Source of the DNA: Desulfonema limicola
GTDB lineage: Bacteria; Desulfobacterota; Desulfobacteria; Desulfobacterales; DYRC01
Length of the DNA stretch: 17,003 nt
Direction: 5' to 3'
NCBI GenBank assembly: GCA_020718925.1
Contig: DYRC01000030.1
Location: 4,760 to 21,762, forward strand
Made by a program: the position numbers and the translations under genes
Shown here: in pieces, positions 1 to 8,364 of the stretch
Layout: each line of letters begins with the position of its first letter
How positions within the stretch are numbered: position 1 is the first letter of the stretch
The notes under the pieces: generated by a model
The model's database searches: none
Seen by the model: only the letters and a program-made list of their open reading frames with translations
What the model was told of the DNA's origin: nothing

Positions 1-432
1 AAAAACGGGCTGGGATATAAAAACGGAAGTTCATGGATTGCCGAAACAAAATTAGAGTATCAGCCTGTTGATAAAACGCTGTTTGTCTTCAATTTTCAGC
101 GGGGATATAAAGGCTCGCCTGATGAAGATTCGGCATCTTATATAGATACGCTGTTTGGCGTGGAACTGAGGCATAATATTTGGGCTGATCGCCTGACGCT
201 TAATGTCGGCGGTGATTTCGGAACAAATGATTATGATGAGCAGACTCCGGGGATGCCTCAGAAATCTTTCAGAACTTATACATTCAAAACCGGGATTGAA
301 TGGCGGATTAAACAATGGCTCAGAGCCGGGCTGGAATACAAATATCAGCAGAGGAACGCCAACGAATCGGCTTATGAATCCTATAATTACGATAACAACA
401 TTTTTACGCTGAATGTGAACGCCGTATTTTAG
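1..432 (+). CDS. Outer-membrane beta-barrel protein, C-terminal part (5' end outside window)
   Basis: The frame is open from the first base and stops at 430-432, so only the last 143 residues are present. They show alternating polar and hydrophobic stretches with many aromatic residues, such as KLEYQPVDKTLFVFNF, TYTFKTGIEWRI and AGLEYKYQQR, which is the pattern of antiparallel transmembrane beta-strands. The chain ends in a phenylalanine (NVNAVF), the usual C-terminal signature recognised by the BAM machinery. The next genes encode a Wza-like lipoprotein and a Wzc-like kinase. Beta-barrel proteins of the 'putative beta-barrel porin 2' type commonly sit in exopolysaccharide operons of this kind, so a role in polysaccharide passage across the outer membrane is likely, but this is inferred from position. 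The exact family cannot be fixed from a C-terminal fragment. Confidence 0.75.
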   Translation, partial: KNGLGYKNGSSWIAETKLEYQPVDKTLFVFNFQRGYKGSPDEDSASYIDTLFGVELRHNIWADRLTLNVGGDFGTNDYDEQTPGMPQKSFRTYTFKTGIEWRIKQWLRAGLEYKYQQRNANESAYESYNYDNNIFTLNVNAVF

Positions 433-549
433 ACGTGGAGAAAAAGAATGAAAACAATGAGGATGATACAGATAATGACTTGCTTTTCTTTGGTTAAAAA
501 ATTAAACTTGAAAAGCGTTTTCAAATTCATTCAGCAAGGAGATAAAGTA

Positions 550-1587
550 ATGAAATCGTTGACAAGTATCATTCTTTTGGGAGTTTTTCTGTTCGCCGCG
601 TGCGCGACAGACGGCGAAGTTGCAAGAGAAACAAAGGTGGCTGCCGGAAAATCTGACAGCCTGGGCGAGAAAGAGATGAGGCGGATTGCCGAAATCAGAA
701 AAGCAAAGGGCGGTGAAGATCCGGGATTAATCAAAGTGATCCGGGAGACGCCCAACTATACGGTGAGCCAGTATTTATCGCTCAATCCCAATGCCAACAA
801 TTCCAGAACCCGTGATTTCAGCATCGGCGGCTATGACATTCTGGATGTCAAGGTTTATGAAGAGCCGGATCTGTCGCGGGAAGGGATTCGGGTCGGATCC
901 GACGGACATATTTCCTTTCCATTAATCGGACGGATAAAAGTGGAAGGGCTGACGACTTCGGAAATCGAAAGACTGATTTCCACCAAACTTGCACAGGGAC
1001 AGTATGTGCTGAACGCCCATGTTTCTGTCTCAGTCAAAGATTATAAAAGCAAGCAGTTTATGGTTTTAGGCGCGGTCAGATCGCCCGGAACGTATCCGGT
1101 TCAGGCAAAAGAGCGGATATTGGATGCCATATCCAAAGCCGGAGGCGTTGATTTCACGCAGGGCGGCAAGCAGGGCATGGTGATTCGGACAGAGCATCTC
1201 GGAACGGATAAAGAGGAAAAAATCGTCATTCGTATTGATCTCAACAGCCTTCTTAAAGGCGGGGATCAGGTTTCCAATCTTCTGCTTGCGGATAAAGACC
1301 TGATTTATGTCCCCAGGTCAGAGAATTTTTATCTTATCGGTGAAGTGAAACAGCCCGGGGCTTATCCTTATCTGGAAAAGGAAGTAACTCTGGTAGAAGC
1401 GATCAGCAAGGCAGGAGGCTTTACCCAAATTGCCGCTCGCAACCGCACCCGGATTGTCCGGGTGGAAAACGGTGTGGAAAAAATCATTGAAATAAATGTG
1501 GATGCAATTACAGACGGCGGAAAAAAAGCGCAGGATGTCCGCATTCTGCCCGGCGATGTGATTGTGGTCCCGGAAAGCTTTTTCTGA
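550..1587 (+). CDS. Wza-like polysaccharide export lipoprotein (Poly_export + two SLBB domains)
   Basis: A 345-residue periplasmic/outer-membrane lipoprotein expected to form or gate the polysaccharide export channel. The N-terminus is a lipoprotein signal peptide with lipobox FAAC, lipidated Cys18. A polysaccharide-export domain spans roughly residues 90-165 (SIGGYDILDVKVYEEPDLS). Two SLBB repeats follow, beginning near residue 168 (FMVLGAVRSPGTYPV) and residue 258 (FYLIGEVKQPGAYPY). The start at 550 was chosen because AAGGAGA lies 7 nt upstream and the lipobox falls at the right distance. The frame is open further up to an ATG at 448, which also has a GGAG 7 nt upstream. That longer form would bury the signal peptide behind 34 residues and is less likely. 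The downstream kinase gene begins 1 nt after this stop, so the two are co-transcribed. Confidence 0.9.
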   Translation: MKSLTSIILLGVFLFAACATDGEVARETKVAAGKSDSLGEKEMRRIAEIRKAKGGEDPGLIKVIRETPNYTVSQYLSLNPNANNSRTRDFSIGGYDILDVKVYEEPDLSREGIRVGSDGHISFPLIGRIKVEGLTTSEIERLISTKLAQGQYVLNAHVSVSVKDYKSKQFMVLGAVRSPGTYPVQAKERILDAISKAGGVDFTQGGKQGMVIRTEHLGTDKEEKIVIRIDLNSLLKGGDQVSNLLLADKDLIYVPRSENFYLIGEVKQPGAYPYLEKEVTLVEAISKAGGFTQIAARNRTRIVRVENGVEKIIEINVDAITDGGKKAQDVRILPGDVIVVPESFF

Positions 1588-1588
1588 T

Positions 1589-3832
1589 ATGGAAACGACA
1601 AAAGAACAGGAAATTGATGTCAGACAATACATTCGTGTGTTGTCAAAACGACGATGGGTGGTTATCGCGGCATTTATGCTGATAGTCATCATGGTAGCGA
1701 TTTACAGCTTTACAGCCGTGCCGGTTTATCAGGCAAAAGCCCGAATCGTGATTGAAAAAGAAAATCCGAATCTGGTTTCGATTCAGGAAGTTATGGCTGT
1801 AGATTCCACCGGAACCGATTATTATCAGACTCAGTATAATATTATTGAAAGCCGTACCGTTGCCAGAGAAGTCATACGGCGTCTGAATCTGGATAAAAAC
1901 CCTGAGTTTATGCCGGAAACCGACGACAATATGTTTTCCAATCTCCGCGAATGGTTCAGAGAAAAACGCCAATCGTGGAAAGAACAGATGGACTCGCTGC
2001 TGAGTTCTGAGAAAAATAAGGGAAATACGGTTCCTAAATCTGATGATCCATCTCAGGATTCGCCGCTGGTGTCTGCGTTTATCACTCGGATCAAAGTCAG
2101 CCCGATCCGAAACAGCCGGTTGGTGGATGTAACTGCGGAAGCTAAGAATCCGGCATTGGCAGCCCGTATGGCAAACGAAGTGGTCAAAGTTTATATTGAT
2201 CAGAACATGGAAACCAAGCTTGCAGCAGCCAAAGATGCTGTCAGATGGCTTACTGAGCGCATTGAGGACGAGCGGAAAAAAGTTGAGACTGCGGAAAACG
2301 CTCTTCTGCAATACAAACAGGAGCAGGGAATTATTACGGGTTTTTCAAACGATGCTGAAAAAATCACCGCAGAAAAGCTTGCAAAACTCAATAATCAGGT
2401 CGTTGAATTTGAATCAAAACGCGTAGAGACCGAAACCCGGTATCAGCAGGCGTTAGCTCTGGAAAAAACGCCGGATTTGCTGGATTCTATTCCTGAAGTA
2501 TTGAGCAATGACATCATCAAAGAAATCAAGAAGATGGAAGTCAATCTGTATAACAAGATGTCTGAATTGTCCAAAAAATACGGTTCAAACCATCCTCAGA
2601 TGATTGCGATTCAGTCAGAGCTTGCAGAACTTCATCAGCGAAAGGCAACTGAAGGCAAACGAATCGTCAGTTCTCTCAGAAACGAATATCGCATGGCTGT
2701 TGCCAAAGAAGACTCTTTGAAGAAATCCTTTGAGGAACAGAAAGGCGAAAGCCTTAACATGAACAAAAAAGCAATTCAATACGGCGTGTTGTATCGGCAG
2801 GCTGAAAGTTCCAAGCACATGTACGAATTGCTGATCAAGCGGTTCAAAGAAACGTCGCTGACCGAGGAAATGAAAACCGGCAATATCCGGATGATTGATC
2901 GGGCGGAAATTCCGAATACTCCCATCAGTCCGAACAAATCCCGCAATATCCTGCTGGCAGTCGTTATCGGTCTGACGATGGGTATCGGGTTGGCATTCGG
3001 GCTGGAATATATGGACAACAGCGTAAAACTGCCGGATGAAATCAAACAATATCTGGGCATTCCGTATCTCGGACCTATTCCGGCGTATGATGCCAACGAG
3101 CAGAAATACGGGGCGGTTCGGGAACTGATTACGCTGCATTCTCCCAAATCCACGCCCAGCGAATCTTTCCGGGGTATCCGGACTGCGGTGATGTTTTCTT
3201 CAGCAGATGTCCGCCCGCAGGTGATTTTGGTTACCAGCGCAAGACCTGCCGAAGGCAAAACCCTGTGCGCGGTGAATATTGCTGTGGCTATGGCTCAGTC
3301 CGGTTCAAAGACCCTGGTGATTGACTGCGATATGCGGCGTCCCAGAGTTCATAAAATTTTTGAAACCGGTGAGAATAAAGGATTATCGGCTTTACTGGTC
3401 GGCACTTGCGAATTGGAAGAAGCGATTCTTCCTACGGGCATTGAAAATGTGAGCGTTATTCCCAGCGGCGCGATTCCGCCCAATCCATCGGAACTTCTGG
3501 GATCAAAACGCATGGACACCATCATTCAGGAACTGAGAAAGAGCTATGATCGGATTATTATTGACTCGCCGCCGATCACTGCGGTAACGGACTCCGTAGT
3601 TGTTTCTTCTCTGGTTGACGGCGTGATTATAGTTATCCGCACTGCTGAAACGCCCAAACAGGTGGTATATAACGCCATGATGAGCCTGAAAGCGGCGAAT
3701 GCGCGTATTCTTGGGGCAGTGCTGAATGCGGTCAATATCGGCAAAGACAGCTATTATTACTATCATAACTACTATTATTATTACGGAACCGGCGGAAAAT
3801 CGAAAAAGCAGCAGTTTAAGGAAGCGGCATGA
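1589..3832 (+). CDS. Wzc-like polysaccharide co-polymerase / BY-type tyrosine autokinase
   Basis: A 747-residue inner-membrane protein controlling chain length and export of exopolysaccharide. A Wzz-type N-terminal domain has a first membrane segment at about residues 23-43, followed by a long periplasmic region rich in Glu, Lys and Gln with coiled-coil character, and a second membrane segment at about 453-474. The cytoplasmic bacterial tyrosine kinase domain carries Walker A (SARPAEGKT, Lys557), Walker A' (LVIDCDMRRP, Asp579 and Asp581) and Walker B (RIIIDSPP, Asp659). The C-terminus has a tyrosine cluster, Tyr722-725 and Tyr728-732, the expected autophosphorylation site. The start at 1589 lies 1 nt after the wza-like stop and gives a normal Wzz N-terminus (METTKEQEIDVRQYIRVLSK); the possible ribosome site GGAAAG is rather distant, so coupling to the upstream gene is probable. 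The kinase and Wzz parts are fused, as in proteobacterial Wzc. Confidence 0.92.
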   Translation: METTKEQEIDVRQYIRVLSKRRWVVIAAFMLIVIMVAIYSFTAVPVYQAKARIVIEKENPNLVSIQEVMAVDSTGTDYYQTQYNIIESRTVAREVIRRLNLDKNPEFMPETDDNMFSNLREWFREKRQSWKEQMDSLLSSEKNKGNTVPKSDDPSQDSPLVSAFITRIKVSPIRNSRLVDVTAEAKNPALAARMANEVVKVYIDQNMETKLAAAKDAVRWLTERIEDERKKVETAENALLQYKQEQGIITGFSNDAEKITAEKLAKLNNQVVEFESKRVETETRYQQALALEKTPDLLDSIPEVLSNDIIKEIKKMEVNLYNKMSELSKKYGSNHPQMIAIQSELAELHQRKATEGKRIVSSLRNEYRMAVAKEDSLKKSFEEQKGESLNMNKKAIQYGVLYRQAESSKHMYELLIKRFKETSLTEEMKTGNIRMIDRAEIPNTPISPNKSRNILLAVVIGLTMGIGLAFGLEYMDNSVKLPDEIKQYLGIPYLGPIPAYDANEQKYGAVRELITLHSPKSTPSESFRGIRTAVMFSSADVRPQVILVTSARPAEGKTLCAVNIAVAMAQSGSKTLVIDCDMRRPRVHKIFETGENKGLSALLVGTCELEEAILPTGIENVSVIPSGAIPPNPSELLGSKRMDTIIQELRKSYDRIIIDSPPITAVTDSVVVSSLVDGVIIVIRTAETPKQVVYNAMMSLKAANARILGAVLNAVNIGKDSYYYYHNYYYYYGTGGKSKKQQFKEAA

Positions 3833-4605
3833 TGATTGATATTCATTGCCATATTCTTCCGGGATTGGACGACGGATCGTCATCCTTGAAGCAAAGTCTT
3901 GAGATGGCAAAGCAAGCCATCGGAGACGGAATACGCGTTGTAGCCGCCACCCCTCATACTGTAAGCAGCGCGTATTCCAATCCGATTGGTGAAATTCGCA
4001 GGCAGGTTGCCATATTGCGGGAAACGCTCGAAGACATGAATATTCCCCTTGAAATTTGTCCGGGTTCCGAAGTTCGTCTGTGCAGCCGGATGGCAGAGCG
4101 CATTCTCAAGGGGGAAATTACCACGCTCAATGATACCGGGCGATATATTCTGATGGAGTTTCCCGATCATGGTTTTCCTGATGATTATGAAGAAGAAATT
4201 TTTCATCTCACGCTCCGGGGGATTTTTCCGGTAATTGCCCATCCGGAGCGCAATTTTATTTTTCAGGAGCAAAAAGAACTTGTTCACAAACTTGTCAATG
4301 CAGGCTGTCTGATGCAGCTCACCGCGATGAGCATTACCGGAGATATGGGGGAAGACGCGGCAAATTTTTCATATTATCTTTTGGAACATCGTCTGGCACA
4401 TGTCATTGCCACAGACGCCCATTCTGATAAACACCGCAAACCGATACTTTCAAAAGCAGTGGAAATCGCGGGGTTCGTGATGCAGGACAGACAGGCTGCT
4501 CAAGACCTTGTAACGCTGAATCCTCAGGCGATTCTCTCAGGCTGTCCTGTTAAACGCCTTGAGCCGGGAAAGCCCAAAAAAAGCGGTTTTATACATCGCT
4601 GGTGA
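3829..4605 (+). CDS. PHP-family protein-tyrosine phosphatase (CpsB/YwqE-like)
   Basis: A 258-residue metal-dependent phosphatase of the CpsB/CapC/YwqE group within the PHP superfamily. Metal-binding motifs are visible in order: DIHCHILPGLDDG (His6, His8), ATPHT (His43), HPERN (His138, Glu140) and TDAHS (Asp196, His198). Members of this group dephosphorylate the tyrosine-rich tails of BY-kinases, so the natural substrate here is the Tyr cluster of the adjacent Wzc-like protein. The start overlaps the kinase stop in an ATGA arrangement, with AAGGA 6 nt upstream; a second ATG follows directly at 3832 and could also be used. Use of a PHP phosphatase rather than a low-molecular-weight Wzb-type phosphatase with a fused Wzc is common outside Enterobacteria. 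This is the last gene of the operon in the window. Confidence 0.9.
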   Translation: MMIDIHCHILPGLDDGSSSLKQSLEMAKQAIGDGIRVVAATPHTVSSAYSNPIGEIRRQVAILRETLEDMNIPLEICPGSEVRLCSRMAERILKGEITTLNDTGRYILMEFPDHGFPDDYEEEIFHLTLRGIFPVIAHPERNFIFQEQKELVHKLVNAGCLMQLTAMSITGDMGEDAANFSYYLLEHRLAHVIATDAHSDKHRKPILSKAVEIAGFVMQDRQAAQDLVTLNPQAILSGCPVKRLEPGKPKKSGFIHRW

Positions 4606-4772
4606 TACACCATAATAAATAAACTCTCATAGAAATCAATATCGTTTTCAATCGGTTTTTTTATCTGTGTCAGTCTCAGAAACATTCTATGCACTTTCAG
4701 GTTGAATATCAGGCTGAGTTTCTGATTATGGCATAGTTAAAGCATTCTGTATAATATGCAGTTTGTAATGTT

Positions 4773-4811
4773 AGCCGGAAAGATAGAAATATCCTACTAT
4801 TCAATCCGGCT
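4773..4811. other. Inverted repeat in the convergent intergenic region
   Basis: AGCCGGA at 4773-4779 pairs with TCCGGCT at 4805-4811, with an inner ATAG/CTAT pairing. It lies 37 nt beyond the nifK stop on the minus strand and 168 nt beyond the phosphatase stop on the plus strand. It may help end transcription from both sides, but no T-run follows on either strand, so it is not a standard intrinsic terminator. A second loose inverted repeat (TCAGAAAC 4676-4683 with GTTTCTGA 4718-4725) is also in this 242-nt gap. No gene is visible here. Confidence 0.3.
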
Positions 4812-4847
4812 ATGCTTATCCGAACACCCCCATCCGAATCTGCTTTT

Positions 4848-6228
4848 TTACATCACCAATTCCATATTAATATCCGTAGCATCCCGATCTTTGCGATCCA
4901 ACAGAGTATCTGTAATTTTTTCCAAAAGACGGATTCCGCCTTTATAGCCCATTGTCGGGAAATAGCTGTGTCCTACTCTGTCAAAAATCGGAAATCCATA
5001 GCGCAGCAACGGAATATCCTCATCTTTGGCAATATATTTGAGATAAGTATTTCCGATGAGCAAGTCCACCGGCTCGTTTTTAATCCATTGATGAAGCAGA
5101 AACATATCGCCGGGAATTTTGATTTTCACTTCGTGCGGCAGATCTTTCACAACTTCCCGAAGAGACGCCTCAAATTTCTTGCCTGCCGGAGTGCCGCTCA
5201 CCATATACACCGGATACATATCAATTGAGACCAGAAATTTTGCCAGCGCAAGCAGTTGATCCGGATCTCCGGCTATGGCTACTTTTTTGCCGTAAAAATA
5301 CTGGTGCATATCTGAAATCACATCCACCATCTGACCCCGCTCAAGCGTCAGAGAATCCGGCACATTCACGCCAGCCATGCGTCTTAGCATATCCACAAAC
5401 ATATCGGTTCCGTGAAGTCCCATCGGCAGATCCAGAATTTCACAGTGAACCTTGCATTTGGCATCCAAAGCCCTTGCTGCCGGTCCTGATGCAAGCCTTC
5501 CCATTGCAACGGTTCCCATACTTGATCCGGCTTGTTTAAGTTCGGGAATCGTTACCCCGCCTTCGGGATACATTTTGAATTTGCCGGTTAGCGGACCGTT
5601 CAGCACTCCTGATGTATCCGGGAACATGATGGTTTTGATGCCCATCAACGATGCAATGCGCCGGATTTCTTCCATATCCGAAGGTTCGCTGTATCCGGGA
5701 ATCAGGTTAATCACCTTATTTTTATGACCATTGGATTCGGCAAAATAATCCACCATCGCTTTAGTCATGTTGGAGAATCCGGTTACATGCGATCCGACAT
5801 AACTCGGCGTATTTGCATGAATCACATATCTGCCCGGCGGAATTTTGCCGTCTGCTTTTGCCTTATTGATAATCTGCGGAATATCATCGCCGATAGTTTC
5901 CGATAAGCAGGTCGTATGCACCGCAATTATGTCCGGGTGATAGACCGAAAAAATATTATCCAATTGCCTGAAGCAGATTTGCCTGTCCTCCGAATACAGA
6001 CGCGCCTTCGGTGAACGCGCTGGTGGCTGCCATCACCGGCTCTTTGAAGTGTCGGGTCAGGGCACTGCGATGGTAGGCGTAGCACCCCTGCGACCCGTGA
6101 CTGTGAGGAAGACAGCCGTGAATGCCCAATGACGCATACATCGCGCCGATGGGTTGACAGGTTTTTGCCGGATTTATCGTTAATGCACTGCGTTCCGAAA
6201 TTTCTTTCGGTGTATGTCTTAATAACAT
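4848..6228 (-). CDS. nifK: Nitrogenase MoFe protein beta subunit NifK, frame broken by one extra base
   Basis: The beta subunit of the MoFe protein, which with NifD holds the P-cluster. Translation starts at 6228 (AGGAGT 5 nt upstream) and runs to a TAA at 5956-5958; the rest continues in the +1 frame from about 5963 to the stop at 4848. Omitting one G of the GG pair at 5960-5961 joins them as LLQAI-DNIF and gives 459 residues. P-cluster cysteines are Cys24 (KTCQPIGA), Cys49 (HGSQGCYAY) and, after joining, Cys107 (HTTCLSETIGDD). The protein lacks the roughly 50-residue N-terminal extension of Azotobacter NifK, as in Clostridium-type enzymes. As written, the first frame would give only 90 residues. 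All other conserved regions are intact, so this is either a sequencing or assembly error or a very recent inactivation. nifK is the last gene of the operon; no nifE follows. Confidence 0.9.
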
Positions 6229-6240
6229 GTTTTACTCCTA

Positions 6241-6332
6241 AGACCTCTCCCCTGCCCCTCTCCTGAAAGGCGAGGGGGAAAAGGCAGTTATCTCCCCATT
6301 CCCTTGCAGGGAAGGGGGCTGGGGGGTTAGGT
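6241..6332. repeat. GC-rich two-hairpin repeat, copy A, between nifD and nifK
   Basis: This module fills nearly the whole 105-nt gap between the nifD stop and the nifK ribosome site. Hairpin 1 pairs CCCCTC (6255-6260) with GAGGGG (6272-6277); hairpin 2 pairs TTCCCT (6299-6304) with AGGGAA (6308-6313), flanked by C and G runs. The last 40 nt (6293-6332) match copy B at 9871-9910 at 37 of 40 positions in the same orientation, including the tail GGGGGGTTAGGT. Its structure is that of a non-coding REP- or MITE-like dispersed element. No transposase or obvious target duplication is visible. Confidence 0.75.
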
Positions 6333-6333
6333 T

Positions 6334-7973
6334 TCATTCCCACGCATACGTTGCCATGAGTTCCGGGTTTTTCTGCCAAGGGGCTTTCATGTAGCTCCAG
6401 ATTTTGGAGTTGACCATGCGATCAATGTCTTTGTAGAAATTGATCGCACCTGCAAATCCGGCATAAGGTCCGCCGTAATCGTAGCTGTGCAGTTGTTTCA
6501 TGGGAATACCATGCTTCTGTATCGCGTATTTTTCCTTGATGCCCGCGCAGAAAATATCAGGCTTGAACATTTCAATGAGCTTGTCGGTCTCGTATTGGCT
6601 GATATCGTCAATCACCAGTGCGCCGCTTTTCATTTCCGGCATCATGCCTTCATATTCGCTGAACACCACGCCATCTTTTTTAAGCTGCTCGACCTGTTCG
6701 GGACTTTTGCGCGGCTTGTATTTTTCAGGATCAGGATGAACTTCCAATTCTTCGATATTTCGGCTGTCCGCATCCACTTTGAGTCCGGGCAGAACTTTTC
6801 TGCCTTCATAATCGTCTCTGTGAGCAAACTCATATCCTGCTGAAAGCGTTATCATGCCGAGTTCTTCAAACAAATCCTGATAATGATGCGCTCTGGAGCC
6901 GCCTACAAACAGCATAACTTTTTTGCCCTGAGTGCGGGGGCGATTTCCGCACAGGCTTTTTCCACCGCAGGCATTTCTTCGGCAATCACGGCTTCAACCC
7001 GATCTGTAAGTTTCTGATCTCCGAAATAAGCGGCAATTTTTCGCAATGATTTTGCTGTGCCTGCCGCGCTGATAAAATTGACCTTGATCCACGGCAGACC
7101 GTATTTTTTCTCCATCATTTCTGCTACATAGTTGATAGAACGATGGCACATGATAATATTTAAGTCTGCGGTATGGGCATTGGCAAAACCTTCGACGGTG
7201 GAATTGCCGCTGAAGGTTGAAACCAGCGTGATTCCGCATTTTTCAAATATCCGCTCAAGTTCAAACGCATCTCCGCCGATATTGTATTCGCCCAACAGAT
7301 TGATCTTGAACTCGCCTTCCCGAACCGTGTCATCCGTTCCCACAACATGCGTGAATACGCCGTTATTGGCAATATGATGCCCGGCAGATTGACTGACGCC
7401 TTTGTATCCTTCGCAACTGAAACCGAAGATGTTGATGCCGAGTTTTTCTTTCATTTCACGGCATACGGAATGCACATCATCACCGATCAACCCGACCGGA
7501 CAGGTGGCAAATACGCCGATGGCTTTGGGCTTGAACAAATCATAAGCTTCCTGAATTGCCTGTTTCAGTTTTTTTTCGCCGCCGAAAATGATCTGCTCAT
7601 CCTGCATGTCGGTCGAAAAGCAATAGGTCATAAAATTATGTCCGTCAGGCGATTGATCCGCATCGGTCTGATTGCGCCGTGTCAGCCAACTGTAGAATCC
7701 GCAGCCGATAGGACCGTGTGTGATGTTGACGATGTCGCGGGTCGGACCCAGAACAACGCCTTTGCATCCCGCATAGCAGCAGCCGCGCTGCCCGATCAGC
7801 CCCGGCGTGGTTCGCACATTGGATTGAATTTCAGGAACTTCGCAATCCCCGCCGACCTTATTGATCACAATCTGTTTGGCGCGTTTTCGGGCAACTTTGG
7901 TCGGATATTTTGCAATCAGTTCCGACACGACTTTTTCGGGACTTAATTCTTCGGTTATATCTTCAACGCTCAT
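6334..7973 (-). CDS. nifD: Nitrogenase MoFe protein alpha subunit NifD, frame broken by one missing base
   Basis: The alpha subunit of the MoFe protein, carrying the FeMo-cofactor. The first frame (7973-6903, 356 codons) has P-cluster cysteines Cys65 (QRGCCYAG), Cys91 (GPIGCGFY) and Cys158 (FATCPVGLIGDD) and the cofactor ligand Cys276 (IIMCHRSINY). It ends in LCCL and a stop at 6903-6905. The second part (to 6334) continues in the -1 frame with KKVMLFVGGSRAHHYQ and contains the cofactor histidine in QLHSYDYGGPY. Adding one base between 6918 and 6940 (candidate runs: C5, G3 or A6 on the coding strand) restores a 546-residue protein. This is longer than Azotobacter NifD and consistent with the insertion-bearing form of anaerobes. 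The start has AGGAGA 6 nt upstream, overlapping the nifI2 stop. The break may be a sequencing error, a recent mutation, or less likely programmed slippage at A-AAA-AAG. Confidence 0.92.
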
Positions 7974-7983
7974 GGGGTTTCTC

Positions 7984-8364
7984 CTAAGCCTCGTCTAAGG
8001 CGTCATCACCGGATTCGCCGGTTCTGACACAAATCGCATCATGGCATGGCACTACAAATATTTTGCCATCTCCGGATTTGCCGGTTTTATTCACCCGGAT
8101 AATGGTCTTGACAGTTTTATCCACTAATTTGTCCGGCACCACAATCAGCAGATACCGTTTGGGAATCAGCCGCCCGCTCTGCCCCAGTTGTGAAATTGCC
8201 TCTTCATAGCCCTGTTCCGCGCCTTTGAGAAGGTGCATATCCACCAGCCCTTTGCCTCTGCCCAGCGCGTCTCTGGCGGTAATGGAAGATATGCCCGCGT
8301 CAGATAAGGCTTTTTTGGTCTCATTCATTTTGTTGATGCGGATAATGGCAATGACTTCTTTCAT
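7984..8364 (-). CDS. nifI2: PII-like nitrogenase regulator NifI2
   Basis: A 126-residue PII-family protein. With NifI1 it forms a complex that, in methanogens and other anaerobes, binds the MoFe protein and switches nitrogenase off when ammonium is present; 2-oxoglutarate relieves this. Visible features are the PII N-terminal strand (KEVIAIIRI), the T-loop segment after DALGRGKG (residues 33-39), which is long and unlike GlnB, and the C-terminal GKSGDGKIFVVP (about residues 95-106) that contributes to nucleotide binding. The start overlaps the nifI1 stop by 4 nt (ATGA). The TAG stop forms part of the nifD ribosome site TAGGAG, so translation of all three genes is tightly coupled. Placement between nifH and nifD is diagnostic for the nifI pair. 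Confidence 0.93.
   Translation of the reverse strand: MKEVIAIIRINKMNETKKALSDAGISSITARDALGRGKGLVDMHLLKGAEQGYEEAISQLGQSGRLIPKRYLLIVVPDKLVDKTVKTIIRVNKTGKSGDGKIFVVPCHDAICVRTGESGDDALDEA

Noticed and set aside
2615..3139. Long antisense reading frames under the Wzc-like gene and elsewhere
   Set aside because: They lack ribosome sites and family motifs and lie opposite well-supported genes whose domains are continuous.
4394..4409. Sigma-54-like TGGCAC...TTGC on the plus strand
   Set aside because: The spacing is 6 bp rather than 5, so GG and GC are 11 bp apart, and it lies inside the phosphatase gene with no gene start following.
4773..4811. Bidirectional intrinsic terminator between the exopolysaccharide and nif operons
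   Set aside because: The inverted repeat is real but short-stemmed with a long loop and no following T-run on either strand, so it is listed only as an inverted repeat.
5956..5965. Programmed +1 frameshifting in nifK
   Set aside because: No RF2-type slip codon with upstream Shine-Dalgarno element is present at the site, and a single extra G explains the break fully.
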